Shown: positions 43,928 through 53,804, counted from the first letter of the stretch. The stretch is DNA of 64,000 nt from Curtobacterium sp. VKM Ac-2922 (GCF_022815645.1 NZ_JALGRO010000006.1:1-64000), one strand, 5' to 3'. Notes: generated from the letters alone by a model not told the origin. Numbers and translations: made by a program.

Positions 43928-45277
43928 TCAGCCGGCCGCGACCGCGCAGGTCTTCTGCCGCGCGGTCTGGCCCGTCACGCCGGACATCTGCTGGGTGGTC
44001 GCCGACGGGGACGGGCCCACGTCGGACCCGGATCCCCGCTCTGGACTGGAGGCTCCGCCCTTCTGGTCCGCGCTGCTCCCGGTTGCCGAGCCCCCACCGG
44101 CACCACCGCCGGTCGCGTCCGTCGCGCCACGTCCGGTCGCACCCGCATCGAGCCTGAACGGACGGTCAGCGCGGACGGCACCCATCAGCCGCTGCGCCGT
44201 CGCCTGGTCGGGGACGACCTTGCCCGGGAAGGCCGGGTCGGTGACGCTGCCCGGGTACTGCACGAAGGTGATGTGGTCGAGCCCGATGCCGTCGAAGGCC
44301 CTGGCCATGTCGACCATCGTCGCGGGCTTCGCGAGCGAGGTGGACAGCGTGATGTTCTTCGATGCCGCCTTCGCCAGGCCGTAGAGCTCGGTGGGGTCCC
44401 GCAGCGTCCCCTCGCTCTTGACCTTGCGCAGCAGCGACGACAGGAACTGCTGCAGGCTCGAGATCCGCGACAGGTCGCTGCCGTCCCCGACGCCGTGCCG
44501 ATCCCGCAGGAACGCCAGGGCCGTCGCACCGGACACGGTGTGCTCGCCGGCGGACAGCTGCAGCCCGGTGTACGGGTCGTCGACCGCGTCCGTGACGCAG
44601 ACGGGCACCCCGCCGACAGCATCCGACATCCGGATGACGCCTGCGAAGCTGACCTGCGCCGCGAAGGGAACCTGCATGTCGGTCACGTGTTCGATCGTCG
44701 ACGCGACGCAGTCCATCCCGCCGCGTCCGTACGCCTGGTTGAGCGGGGTGTTCGTCACGGCGGGACTGTCACCGCACGCGGGCTGGTCGACGATCAGGTC
44801 GCGCGGGAAGCTGACCGCCACGGCCTGGGTGTGGTCGGCGGACACGTGCAGCAGGACGTTGGAGTCGTTGAGCGTGGCGCCACGGTCGCCGTAGGCCTGC
44901 CCCTGGGACGGGTCGTTGTCGGCGCCGATCGCCAGGACGTTGAACGCGCCGTCCGTCGAGCCGGCCCCGCCGATGTCCACCGCGCCCTGCTGGAACCCGT
45001 GCCCGACGTCGTACGCGGCGTAGGCGGAGAGTGAGGTGGCGCTGACCACGACCACCGCGGCCGTCATCCCGACGATCGTCGCGAGGCGTCGCAGGCCGAG
45101 CTGGCCGCCACCGCGCCCGTGACGGGCTCCGCTGACGCGGTACCCCGGGCCGGACACGACGGCGGGTCGACGACGCGCATCGATCAGGTCGTCGAACGCG
45201 GCGACACCGTCCCGCGCGCCTGATCTCGCTCGTGCGGACGAGGTCTGGTTGCGGTGCGGACCGTCGGGGTCGGTCAC
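43928..45277 (-). CDS. LCP (LytR-CpsA-Psr) family protein
   Basis: Second LCP-domain protein (449 aa; GTG 45277 behind GGAGGGAG). Cytoplasmic head of about 68 residues, a membrane segment (RLATIVGMTAAVVVVSATSL) and the LCP domain with NVLAIGADNDPSQ, HTQAVAVSFPRDLIVD, GGVPVCVTDAVDDPYTG and ATALAFLRDRHGVGDGSDLSRISSLQQFL. A Gly/Ser linker and a C-terminal VTGQTARQKTCAVAAG resemble the tail of the other LCP protein. Probably both attach wall polymers; the pair arose by duplication. Confidence 0.9.
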   Translation of the reverse strand: MTDPDGPHRNQTSSARARSGARDGVAAFDDLIDARRRPAVVSGPGYRVSGARHGRGGGQLGLRRLATIVGMTAAVVVVSATSLSAYAAYDVGHGFQQGAVDIGGAGSTDGAFNVLAIGADNDPSQGQAYGDRGATLNDSNVLLHVSADHTQAVAVSFPRDLIVDQPACGDSPAVTNTPLNQAYGRGGMDCVASTIEHVTDMQVPFAAQVSFAGVIRMSDAVGGVPVCVTDAVDDPYTGLQLSAGEHTVSGATALAFLRDRHGVGDGSDLSRISSLQQFLSSLLRKVKSEGTLRDPTELYGLAKAASKNITLSTSLAKPATMVDMARAFDGIGLDHITFVQYPGSVTDPAFPGKVVPDQATAQRLMGAVRADRPFRLDAGATGRGATDATGGGAGGGSATGSSADQKGGASSPERGSGSDVGPSPSATTQQMSGVTGQTARQKTCAVAAG

Positions 45278-45460
45278 GGGCGGGCTCCCTCCGAGTGACC
45301 TCGGGGCCGCTCGCGGGGACCATACGCGACCCGGGCCCGCACGCTCGGCAACCCGGGCGGCGCGGCGTGCCCTGTTCGGGGGGCAGTCACGGACGCAGCG
45401 ATGACGGTGATCGGAAGCGTGTGCCGATCTGGCCCGCCCGCCGGGTCGGTCAGGGTCCGC

Positions 45461-46153
45461 TCATGCCGACTCCACCGTGCGAAACCGGTCGGGCAGGGCG
45501 ATCAGGCACTCCCCGAGCTCGCGCACCAGGCGCCTGCAGAGCACCAGGTCGTCCTGGACCGCGGCATCACGGGCACGGTCGACCAGGTCGAGTCGCTGTC
45601 GGCGGTCCACGACCGCGTCGATGCCGTTCGCCAGGGCCACGTCGTCGGTGTAGAAGACGTCGAGGACGGGGCGCTGCGCGGCGAGCAGATCGGCGCACAC
45701 GGACGAGCCGGTGCGGCGGAGCAGCCAAGCAGCCAGTTCGACGAAGGCGCCGGCTTCGGACAGGCAGTCGCGGAGCCACGCCGGGTCGAATCGTTCGGTC
45801 GTCGCCCCGACGGACGTCGTCGGCTCGACGAGCAGCGAACACCCCAGGCGGATGCGCTCCTTCATCTGCTCGATCGACCAGTGTGCGATGACGACACCGA
45901 CGTACCGTTGCACTGACACCAGGCGCAGCGACTCGAGCGGCACCAGTGCTTCGCGCACGGGTGTGCGCGAGACCCGCATGTCGTCGGCCAGGGCATCGAG
46001 CCGCAGTCGCTGACCCCGCCGGTACTCGCCCCGCAGGATCCGCTCGAGCAGCCGCAGGAACACGGCGTCCCGCAGCAGGCTGCGCGGGACGCCCAGCCCG
46101 TCACGTTCTCGCGGACCGACCACAGCTGTCGCCAGCCCTTCACCGAACCCCAT
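45461..46153 (-). CDS. GntR family regulator (FCD type)
   Basis: GntR/FadR-type regulator (230 aa from ATG 46153). The winged helix is in LLERILRGEYRRGQRLRLDALADDMRVSRTPVREALVPLESLRLVSVQRYVGVVI; an all-helical effector-binding domain follows. It lies 239 bp downstream of an MFS transporter on the same strand. An earlier in-frame ATG (46300) would add a disordered leader. The metabolite sensed is unknown. Confidence 0.85.
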   Translation of the reverse strand: MGFGEGLATAVVGPRERDGLGVPRSLLRDAVFLRLLERILRGEYRRGQRLRLDALADDMRVSRTPVREALVPLESLRLVSVQRYVGVVIAHWSIEQMKERIRLGCSLLVEPTTSVGATTERFDPAWLRDCLSEAGAFVELAAWLLRRTGSSVCADLLAAQRPVLDVFYTDDVALANGIDAVVDRRQRLDLVDRARDAAVQDDLVLCRRLVRELGECLIALPDRFRTVESA

Positions 46154-46392
46154 GCCGCCAGCGTCATGTGTCGATCCCGCGCCCGCCCCGGTGGGACGCC
46201 GATCCGTGGACGTCCGTGCCGCTGGGTGTCCTGTGGAGGACTGGACACCCGCCGATCGCCCGAGGCCGTCGGCCTGCGCGATCACCCCGTCTCGCATCAC
46301 TGCACTCCCGCTGTCGTGACCCCCGGCGGGGGTCGATGCAGTGACTGTGGCAGGCGCGGACGTCAGCCGCTAAACATTCCGTATTTCGGTGA

Positions 46393-47856
46393 TCAGCGCT
46401 TGGCGTCTTCCTTCTTGACGATGACGGACAGCGGCTGGGTGACGTCCTCCAGGCCCTTGCGGGCAGCGTCCACGCCGAAGATCAACGCCACGACGCCGCC
46501 GATGATCATGATCCCGGCGCCGAGCAGGTAGCCCCAGAACAGCGGCTCGCGCGAGGTCCCGTCGCCGATGAGCGCGCCGTAGACGAGCGGAGCGACGGCG
46601 CCGAAGATCTGCGCCAGCGCGAAGAAGTACGAGATCGCCTGCGACCGGAGCTCGAGCGGGAAGATCTCGCTGACGGTCAGGTACGCACTCGACGCACCGG
46701 CCGAGGCGAAGAAGAACGAGACGCACCAGAAGAGCACCTGCACGGTGGCGCTGATCGCGTCGGCCTGGAACAGGAACGCGGACACGGCGAGCACCAGACC
46801 CGAGATCAGGTACGTCGAGAAGATCATCTGCCGACGGCCCCATGTGTCGAACAGCCGCCCGAGCAGCAGCGGGCCGAGCAGGTTGCCGATCGCGAACGGG
46901 AAGAAGTACACGGCGGTCTCGGACGTCTTCAGCCCGAAGAAGTTCGTGAGCACCAGGGCGTACGTGAAGAAGATCGCGTTGTACAGGAACGCCTGCGTGA
47001 TCATCATCGTCGCGCCGACGAGCGTCCGGGTCGGGTACTGCTGGAACAGGACCCTCACGATCGTCGAGAACCGGACGTTGTCCATCGGGGTGACGGTCAT
47101 CGCCTTGGACTCGTCGACGGGTTCGAGGGGGTGGCCGGACTCCCGCTCGACCTCGGCCTCGATCCGCGAGACCGTCGCCTCGGCCTCGTCCTGCCGGCCG
47201 TGCGTCATCAGCCAGCGCGGACTCTCGGGGATGTGCCGCCGCAGGAAGATGATCGCGATGCCGAGCACCGGGCCGAGGAAGAAGCCGATACGCCAGCCGA
47301 TGTTCTCGGAGAAGATCGACGTGTCGAGCAGGTAGATGTTGGCGAACGCGCCGAGCGCCGCGCCACCCCAGTACGTGCCGTTGATGGCGATGTCGACGTG
47401 CCCGCGGTACTTCGCCGGGATCAGCTCGTCGATCGCGGAGTTGATGGCCGCGTACTCGCCGCCGATGCCCAACCCGGCGACGAACCGGAACGCCGCGAGG
47501 AACCAGAAGTCCTGCGCGAAGCCGGCGATGCCGGAGCCGATCAGGTAGATCGCCAGGGTCAGGATGAAGAGCTTGCGTCGGCCGAGTCGGTCCGACATGC
47601 GGCCGAACACGATGGCACCGACCACCTGGCCGACCAGGTAGAAGGTCCCGAGGTAGGTGACCTGCTGCGCCGACAGGTCCAGGTCGGCCTGGAAGCCCGC
47701 GTTCGAGACGATCTGGATCTCGAGTCCGTCCAGGATCCACGAGATGCCCAGGCCGACGATGACGCTCCAGTGGAACTTCGTCCACGGCAGTCGGTCCATC
47801 CTGGCCGGGACGAGGCTCCTGACCTGTCCGTCCTGCAACCCGTTCGCGGTCGTCAT
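46393..47856 (-). CDS. MFS transporter, sugar-porter type
   Basis: Major facilitator (487 aa; ATG 47856 behind AGGAGGG). Twelve membrane segments; the sugar porter motifs GRMSDRLGRRKLF after TM2, IPESPRWLM before the central loop, and GRLFDTWGRRQ in the second half. It is expected to import a sugar, polyol or aromatic/organic acid by proton symport. The following GntR gene may regulate it. The region upstream is shared with the divergent AAA ATPase gene. Confidence 0.92.
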   Translation of the reverse strand: MTTANGLQDGQVRSLVPARMDRLPWTKFHWSVIVGLGISWILDGLEIQIVSNAGFQADLDLSAQQVTYLGTFYLVGQVVGAIVFGRMSDRLGRRKLFILTLAIYLIGSGIAGFAQDFWFLAAFRFVAGLGIGGEYAAINSAIDELIPAKYRGHVDIAINGTYWGGAALGAFANIYLLDTSIFSENIGWRIGFFLGPVLGIAIIFLRRHIPESPRWLMTHGRQDEAEATVSRIEAEVERESGHPLEPVDESKAMTVTPMDNVRFSTIVRVLFQQYPTRTLVGATMMITQAFLYNAIFFTYALVLTNFFGLKTSETAVYFFPFAIGNLLGPLLLGRLFDTWGRRQMIFSTYLISGLVLAVSAFLFQADAISATVQVLFWCVSFFFASAGASSAYLTVSEIFPLELRSQAISYFFALAQIFGAVAPLVYGALIGDGTSREPLFWGYLLGAGIMIIGGVVALIFGVDAARKGLEDVTQPLSVIVKKEDAKR

Positions 47857-48241
47857 CGCGTCGCCCTCCTGACCCGCCGGACACCTTCCGGTCCGGCACA
47901 GATGGAGAACGTACGCCCGGATCGCCGCGGTGGTTCGCGGTCGGAACGACATGGGCCGGCAGCCGCGTGGAGTGGACCGACGCGGAGCCGGATCCCCCTA
48001 TCCGATCCGGCTCCGTCGCCGGTGTCGGGTCGACGGCGCAAGCGCGACCGGTCAGACCCTGCGCACGATCATCGCGGCTGCGGCGCAGCGAGACAAGTGC
48101 CGCCGTGGAACGGAACGTGAACGTGACCAGGTCCGGACACCAGGCTCGTGGCGGGCCCGCCACGAGCCTCCTGTCCGGCGCTGCTCGCCCTGGGCGAACA
48201 GGTGGACTGGTTCGTCGGTGGACCGGCGTAGCGTCGATCAC
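47857..48241. other. intergenic, 385 bp, divergent promoters
   Basis: Between the MFS and AAA ATPase genes, transcribed away from each other. It contains the family-1 palindrome at 48133-48178. No gene seen. Confidence 0.5.
48133..48178. repeat. family-1 palindrome, divergent region
   Basis: CCGGACACCAGGCTCGTGGC, a GGGCCC centre, and its complement ending CTGTCCGG; a few mismatches in the outer arm. Placed between two diverging genes, where a terminator is not expected. Confidence 0.7.
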
Positions 48242-49627
48242 GTGACCCGACCCTCCATCAGAACGGTCGGCGAGCTCCGCACCTCTGGACACGTCCAGAA
48301 GACGGTCCGCGCCGAGATCCGCGACAACCTGCTCACCGCCCTGCGCCAGGGCACCGATCCGTGGCCCGGCCTGCACGGCTTCGCGACCACTGTCATCCCG
48401 CAGCTCGAACGTGCCCTGATCGCCGGACACGACGTCGTGCTGCTCGGCGAGCGCGGGCAGGGCAAGACCCGCCTGCTGCGCACGCTGCAGGGCCTGCTCG
48501 ACGAGTGGACGCCGGTCATCGCCGGCTCCGAGCTCGGCGAGCACCCGTACGAACCGATCACCACCGCCAGCATCCGTCGGGCGCAGGAACTCGGCGAGGC
48601 GATGCCGATCGAGTGGTGGCACCGTGACGGCCGCTACGTCGAGAAGCTGGCGACGCCGGACACCTCGGTCGCCGACCTGATCGGCGACGTCGACCCGATG
48701 AAGGTCGCCGAAGGCCGCAGCCTGGGCGACCCGGAGACCATCCACTTCGGGCTGATCCCCCGGGCACACCGCGGCATCGTGGCGATCAACGAGCTCCCCG
48801 ACCTGGCCGAACGCATCCAGGTCGCCATGCTCAACGTGATGGAAGAGCGCGACGTGCAGATCCGCGGTTACGTGCTGCGGCTGCCGCTCGACGTGCTCGT
48901 CGTCGCCAGCGCGAACCCCGAGGACTACACGAACCGCGGCCGGATCATCACCCCGCTCAAGGACCGCTTCGGCGCCGAGATCCGCACGCACTACCCGATC
49001 GAGCTCGACGACGAGATCGCCGTCATCCGGCAGGAAGCGCAGTTGAGCGCCGAGGTGCCGGATCCCCTGGTCGAGATCCTCGCCCGCTTCACCCGGGCGC
49101 TCCGCGAGTCCAGCGCGGTCGACCAGCGCAGCGGCGTCAGCGCGCGCTTCTCGATCGCGGGCGCCGAGACGGTGTCCGCCGCTGCCGTGCACCGCGCGGC
49201 ACGCCAGGGCGAACCCGAGGCCGTGGCCCGTCCGATCGACCTCGAGACCGCGGTCGACGTCCTGGGCGGCAAGATCGAGTTCGAGTCCGGCGAGGAAGAC
49301 CGGGCGGACGAGGTCCTCGAGCACCTGCTCCGCACCGCCACCGCCGAGACGGTCCGTGCCCGGCTGCGCGGGATCGACCTGGCCCAGCTCATCGAGGCGC
49401 TCGACGGCGGCACGATGGTCACGACGGGCGAGCAGGTGTCCGCTCGGGCGTTCTTGGAGGGCCTGCCGTCACTCGGCGAGTCCGACCTGTACGACCGGAT
49501 CTGCGAACGTCTGGGCGCGACGAACGACGGCGAGCGTGCCGGCGCGATCGAGCTCGCCCTCGAGGGCCTGTTCCTGGCGCGCAAGATCAGCAAGGAGTCC
49601 GGCGGAGGCGAAGCCGTCTATGGCTAG
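48242..49627 (+). CDS. AAA+ ATPase, magnesium-chelatase-like
   Basis: AAA+ protein (461 aa; GTG 48242). Walker A is GERGQGKT (residues 69-76), the Walker B region is GIVAINELPDL (Asn-Glu in place of the usual Asp-Glu), and sensor 1 is VVASANPEDYTN; the arginine-finger helix contains KDRFGAEIRTHYP. It overlaps the VWA gene by 8 bp, so the two products are made together. Such MgCh/MoxR-like ATPases act with VWA partners as chaperones or insertases; the target here is unknown. Confidence 0.9.
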   Translation: MTRPSIRTVGELRTSGHVQKTVRAEIRDNLLTALRQGTDPWPGLHGFATTVIPQLERALIAGHDVVLLGERGQGKTRLLRTLQGLLDEWTPVIAGSELGEHPYEPITTASIRRAQELGEAMPIEWWHRDGRYVEKLATPDTSVADLIGDVDPMKVAEGRSLGDPETIHFGLIPRAHRGIVAINELPDLAERIQVAMLNVMEERDVQIRGYVLRLPLDVLVVASANPEDYTNRGRIITPLKDRFGAEIRTHYPIELDDEIAVIRQEAQLSAEVPDPLVEILARFTRALRESSAVDQRSGVSARFSIAGAETVSAAAVHRAARQGEPEAVARPIDLETAVDVLGGKIEFESGEEDRADEVLEHLLRTATAETVRARLRGIDLAQLIEALDGGTMVTTGEQVSARAFLEGLPSLGESDLYDRICERLGATNDGERAGAIELALEGLFLARKISKESGGGEAVYG

Positions 49628-51653
49628 TCGGCAGAACCGTCGGCTGTCCCGCGACACCCGCTACGGCCGGTACGAGGGCGGCCCGGACCCCCTGGCGCCG
49701 CCCGCCGACCTGTCCGAGGCGCTCGACGCCATCGGTCAGGACGTCATGGCGGGGTACTCCCCCGAGCGCGCGATGCGGGAGTTCCTGCGTCGCGGCGGTC
49801 GCGACCAGCGCGGGCTCGACGACCTGGCACGCCGCGTCGCCGAGAAGCGTCGCGAGCTCACCGCGAAGAACAACCTCGACGGCACGCTGCAGCAGGTCAA
49901 GCAGCTGCTCGACGAGGCCTTGCTCGCCGAACGTGGCGAGCTGGCCCGCAACGTCGCGATGGAGGACGGCGACCGGGCCCTGGCCGAGATGCAGCTCGAC
50001 AGCCTGCCGCCGTCGCCCGCCGCAGCGGTGCGCGAGCTCGGCTCCTACGACTGGACGAGCCCCACGGCGCGCCAGAAGTACGACGAGATCAAGGACCTGC
50101 TCGGCCGCGAGATGCTCGACCAGCGGTTCGCGGGCATGAAGCAGGCGCTCGAGAACGCCTCGGACGACGACCGCGCCGACGTGCAGGCGATGATGCAGGA
50201 CCTCAACCAGCTGCTCGAGGACCACCGCGCCGGCACCGACTCACAAGAGCAGTTCGACGAGTTCATGGCCAAGCACGGCGAGTACTTCCCGTCGGACCCG
50301 CAGAACGTCGACGAACTGCTCGACGACCTGGCAGCCCGGTCCGCCGCTGCGCAGCGCATGCGGAACTCGATGACGCAGCAGCAGCGCGACGAACTCGACG
50401 CACTCGCGCAGCAGGCGTTCGGATCCCCCGACCTGATGGGTGCGCTGAACCAGCTCGACGGCAACCTGCGGGCCCTGCGCCCCGGCGAGGACTGGGGTGG
50501 TTCCGAACGCATGGAGGGCGACCAGGGTCTGGGGCTCGGCGACGGCACCGGGGTCTTCCAGGACATCGCCGACCTCGACTCGCTGGCCGAACAGCTCGCG
50601 CAGTCCAGCCCCGGCTCCGACCTCGACGACCTCGACCTCGACGCCCTGGCCCAGCAGCTCGGTGCCGACGCCGCGGTCGACGCCCGCACGCTGCAGCAGC
50701 TCGAGAAGGCCCTGCGGAACTCCGGCACCATGCGCCGGGGTGCCGACGGGCAGGTCAAGCTCACGCCGAAGGCCATGCGGCAGCTCGGCAAGAGCCTGCT
50801 GAAGGACGTCGCGCAGAAGATGTCCGGTCGCCAGGGTGCGCGTGACCTGCGGCGCTCCGGCGCGGCGGGCGAACCGTCCGGCGCCACGCGGCAGTGGGCG
50901 TTCGGCGACACCGAGCCGTGGGACATCCCCCGGACCGTCACGAACGCGGTGACCCGCACGGCGGCGACCGGTCGCACGGGGGCGGGCGTCCGGCTGACCG
51001 TCGAGGACGTCGAGGTGCAGGAGACCGAGGCCCGCACCCAGGCCGTGGTCGCCCTGCTCGTGGACACGTCGTTCTCGATGGCGATGGAGGACCGCTGGGT
51101 CCCCATGAAGCGCACGGCCCTGGCCCTGCACACGCTCATCTCGACCCGGTTCCGCGGCGACGACCTGCAGCTCATCGCGTTCGGTCGCGAGGCCGAGGTG
51201 ATGGACGTCGAGCAGCTGGTCGGGCTCGACGCGATGTGGGACAAGGGGACCAACCTGCATCACGCGCTGCTGCTGGCGAACCGGCACTTCCGGAAGCACC
51301 CGACGGCACAGCCCGTCCTGCTCATCGTCACCGACGGCGAGCCCACGTCGCACCTCGAGCCGAACGGGCAGGTGTTCTTCAGCTACCCGCCCGACCCGAT
51401 GACGGTCGCGCTGAGCGTCCGCGAACTCGAGAACGCGCACCGGCTCGGCGCGCAGACGACGTTCTTCCGGCTCGGCGACGATCCGGGGCTGGCCCGGTTC
51501 ATCGACGGGATGGCCCGGCGGGTGGACGGCACGGTCACCGCCCCCGAGAACGACGACCTGGGGGTCGCCGTGGTCGGGTCGTACCTCGGGTCACGGCGCC
51601 CGGGCGCGCTGTTCCAGGACGACGACTGGGGCGGGTTCGGCCGGTTCGGCTGA
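49620..51653 (+). CDS. VWA domain protein, partner of the AAA+ ATPase
   Basis: Large cytoplasmic protein (677 aa; ATG 49620). A long helical, acidic and Gln-rich N-terminal region (residues 1-420) precedes a C-terminal von Willebrand A domain. The MIDAS motif is DTSFS at about residues 481-485, followed by TDGE. This resembles ChlD/CobT-type partners of AAA+ chelatase-like enzymes. The ATPase and the VWA protein are translationally coupled. No cobalamin or chlorophyll genes are in the window, so a metal-chelatase role is not supported here. Confidence 0.9.
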   Translation: MASRQNRRLSRDTRYGRYEGGPDPLAPPADLSEALDAIGQDVMAGYSPERAMREFLRRGGRDQRGLDDLARRVAEKRRELTAKNNLDGTLQQVKQLLDEALLAERGELARNVAMEDGDRALAEMQLDSLPPSPAAAVRELGSYDWTSPTARQKYDEIKDLLGREMLDQRFAGMKQALENASDDDRADVQAMMQDLNQLLEDHRAGTDSQEQFDEFMAKHGEYFPSDPQNVDELLDDLAARSAAAQRMRNSMTQQQRDELDALAQQAFGSPDLMGALNQLDGNLRALRPGEDWGGSERMEGDQGLGLGDGTGVFQDIADLDSLAEQLAQSSPGSDLDDLDLDALAQQLGADAAVDARTLQQLEKALRNSGTMRRGADGQVKLTPKAMRQLGKSLLKDVAQKMSGRQGARDLRRSGAAGEPSGATRQWAFGDTEPWDIPRTVTNAVTRTAATGRTGAGVRLTVEDVEVQETEARTQAVVALLVDTSFSMAMEDRWVPMKRTALALHTLISTRFRGDDLQLIAFGREAEVMDVEQLVGLDAMWDKGTNLHHALLLANRHFRKHPTAQPVLLIVTDGEPTSHLEPNGQVFFSYPPDPMTVALSVRELENAHRLGAQTTFFRLGDDPGLARFIDGMARRVDGTVTAPENDDLGVAVVGSYLGSRRPGALFQDDDWGGFGRFG

Positions 51654-51676
51654 CGGACCGGTCCTGATGGCGGACG

Positions 51677-52441
51677 TCAGAACAGCGGCCAGGGAACCGC
51701 CGAGCCGTACCCGGCCGGTGGCGGGAAGGTACCGACGGCCGCCAGGGCGGCGCAGCGCGCCTCGAGGTTGTCGATCTCGTCGACGGTCAGGTGCTCGGTC
51801 AGCGCCTCGCCCAGATCGCCGTGGAGTGCCGCGGTGACGCGGTCGATGCCCGCGAGTTCGTCGTCGGTGAGCGGCTCACCGACCCAGCCCCACAGCACCG
51901 TCCGGAGCTTGTGCTCGACGTGGAAGGTCAGCCCGTGGTCGACGCCGTAGCGGTGCCCGTCCGGCATCGCCAGGACGTGGCCGCCCTTGCGGTCGGCGTT
52001 GTTGACGACCACGTCGAAGACGGCCATCCGTCGCAGCGCCGCGGTGTCCTCGTGCACCAGGGTGACGGGCCGGTCGTGCTCGTCGATCGCCTCGAGCACG
52101 GTCTTCCGGCCGTCCTGGTCGGCCTGCTCCGTGGGGACGACGTCCACCGCGTCCTGCTCGGGGTCGACGTCCTGCCATCGCTGGACCATGCCGCGGCCGA
52201 GCGGGCCGTCGCCCAGCCACGTCGGCGGGACCACGTGCCACCCGAAGGCCTCGGAGACCAGGAACGCCGACACCTCGCGGCCGGCCAGGGTGCCGTCGGG
52301 GAAGTCCCACAGCGGCTTCTCGCCCGCGACGGGCTTGTACACGACCTCGTGCCCGTCGAGCTCGGCCAGGAAGGTGGCGTTCGACGCCTCGCGGATGCGG
52401 GCGACCAGCTGCATGCCGCTTGCGTCGGGGGCTGCGCTCAT
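51677..52441 (-). CDS. SCO1664-like, phosphatidylinositol-kinase-fold protein
   Basis: Protein (254 aa) of the SCO1664 family, distantly like PI3/4 kinases. Visible features: HEVVYKPVAGEKPLWDFP (lysine of the ATP site), FDVVVNNADRKGGHVL (catalytic Asn-Asp region) and YGVDHGLTFHVEHKLR (Asp-His). It overlaps the DUF3090 gene by ATGA, part of a conserved actinobacterial trio with the histidine phosphatase. The substrate is unknown. Confidence 0.88.
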   Translation of the reverse strand: MSAAPDASGMQLVARIREASNATFLAELDGHEVVYKPVAGEKPLWDFPDGTLAGREVSAFLVSEAFGWHVVPPTWLGDGPLGRGMVQRWQDVDPEQDAVDVVPTEQADQDGRKTVLEAIDEHDRPVTLVHEDTAALRRMAVFDVVVNNADRKGGHVLAMPDGHRYGVDHGLTFHVEHKLRTVLWGWVGEPLTDDELAGIDRVTAALHGDLGEALTEHLTVDEIDNLEARCAALAAVGTFPPPAGYGSAVPWPLF

Positions 52442-52965
52442 GCGGCGCCGGGTGGACGACCGGCGGCCACGACCTCGCGCGTGCGTTCGACGAAGGCCCG
52501 GGCCGTGCCGACGGGGATCTTCACCTGCAGCAGCTCGGCGGGCTCGGGGATCTCGACGACCGCCTCGATCTCGCCGTCGACGTCCTGCTCTTCGGCGACG
52601 ATCTCGACCTCGTCGTCGATCGGGTACGCCTCGATGACCACCTGCGCGGTCGCGGGGTCGAATCCCAGGCTGAGCGCACCCGCGCGGAACTCGGGCTCGA
52701 CCGGCTGGTCCAGCGGGTCGACGTCGTACAGCTCGCGCGGGACGGACGGCGGGACGCTGAAGCGGTTGTCCTCGACCGTGGCGACCTCGTCCAGCAGCTC
52801 GTCGAGCTTCTCGGCCAGCACGGCGGACTGTTCCTTCTCGAGCGCGACGCTCACCACACGGCGGCCGTCGCGGGCCTGCAGGTAGAAGGAGCGCTCACCG
52901 GGGCGCCCGATGGTGCCGACGACGAGACGGTCCGGCCAGTCGAAGCCGTGGACGATGGTGGGCAT
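52438..52965 (-). CDS. DUF3090 family protein
   Basis: DUF3090 protein (175 aa, family length), soluble and acidic, starting MPTIVHGFDWPDRLVVGTIG with GERSFYLQARDGRR. No catalytic motif is known. It sits between the histidine phosphatase and the SCO1664-like gene and overlaps the latter by 4 bp, so they are co-translated. Confidence 0.9.
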   Translation of the reverse strand: MPTIVHGFDWPDRLVVGTIGRPGERSFYLQARDGRRVVSVALEKEQSAVLAEKLDELLDEVATVEDNRFSVPPSVPRELYDVDPLDQPVEPEFRAGALSLGFDPATAQVVIEAYPIDDEVEIVAEEQDVDGEIEAVVEIPEPAELLQVKIPVGTARAFVERTREVVAAGRPPGAA

Positions 52966-52998
52966 ACCCGCATTGTAGGAGCGGGCGGCTGCGTCCGT

Positions 52999-53733
52999 TC
53001 AGGAACTCGGGCTGCCCGGGCCGGGTTCCGCACCGTCCGCGGGCGGCTGGTTGCCGGCACCGCCGCCGACCGCCGCGTCCCCGCTGGGTGCCGGCGCCGT
53101 CGCCAGCCAGGAGAGGTCGCCGGACTCGGTGTTCGTGGAGACGACCTCGGGGCGGTGCTCGCCGTACCGCACGACCGACACCGATGCCGGTCCGACCGTG
53201 ATCCGCTGGAACAGGTCCAGGTGCATGCCGAGCGCGTCGGCCAGGATCGCCTTGATGATGTCGCCGTGGCTGACCGCGACCCAGACCGCGTTCGCGCCGT
53301 GCTCGGCCTGGATCTGGGCGTCGATGCGCCGGATGGCCGCCACCGCCCGCGACTGCATGGTCTGCATCGACTCGCCGCCGGGGAACACCACGGCGCTCGG
53401 GTTCGACTGGACCACGCGCCACAGCGGCTCCTTCGCCAGGTCGCTGAGCTTCCGGTTCTGCCACTCGCCGTAGTCGGCCTCGGTGATCGCCCGCTCGATG
53501 CGCTGCTCGGGCTCGCCGTGCTGGAAGGCCGTGATCGCCCGCGCGGTCTGTCGGCAGCGTTCGAGGGGGCTCGACACCACGGCGACCACGGGCACCTCGG
53601 CGATCCGTTCCGCTGTCCGCGCCGCCTGTTGCTTGCCGACGCTGTCGAGGGCGACGCCCGCAGTACGGCCGGCCAGCAGCCCCGTCGCGTTCGCGGTGGT
53701 GCGTCCGTGGCGGACGAGCAGGACGGTGGACAT
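52999..53733 (-). CDS. histidine phosphatase family protein (MSMEG_4193-like)
   Basis: Histidine phosphatase / phosphoglycerate-mutase-like enzyme (244 aa). The phospho-His motif is LLVRHGRTTAN at the N-terminus, the acid Glu is in ITEADYGEW, and the second His is in VAVSHGDIIKA. The C-terminal 30 residues are a disordered Gly/Pro/Ala tail. First gene of the trio with DUF3090 and the kinase-like gene. Substrate unknown. Confidence 0.9.
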   Translation of the reverse strand: MSTVLLVRHGRTTANATGLLAGRTAGVALDSVGKQQAARTAERIAEVPVVAVVSSPLERCRQTARAITAFQHGEPEQRIERAITEADYGEWQNRKLSDLAKEPLWRVVQSNPSAVVFPGGESMQTMQSRAVAAIRRIDAQIQAEHGANAVWVAVSHGDIIKAILADALGMHLDLFQRITVGPASVSVVRYGEHRPEVVSTNTESGDLSWLATAPAPSGDAAVGGGAGNQPPADGAEPGPGSPSS

Positions 53734-53804
53734 GGACCGATCCTATTCACGCGTGCTCAGGAGGGATTCGCCGCGCACCCAGGCTGAACTGCATACTTGA
53801 GGTG

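Noticed and set aside
48242..51653. Magnesium or cobalt chelatase complex
   Set aside because: No large catalytic chelatase subunit and no porphyrin or cobalamin gene nearby.
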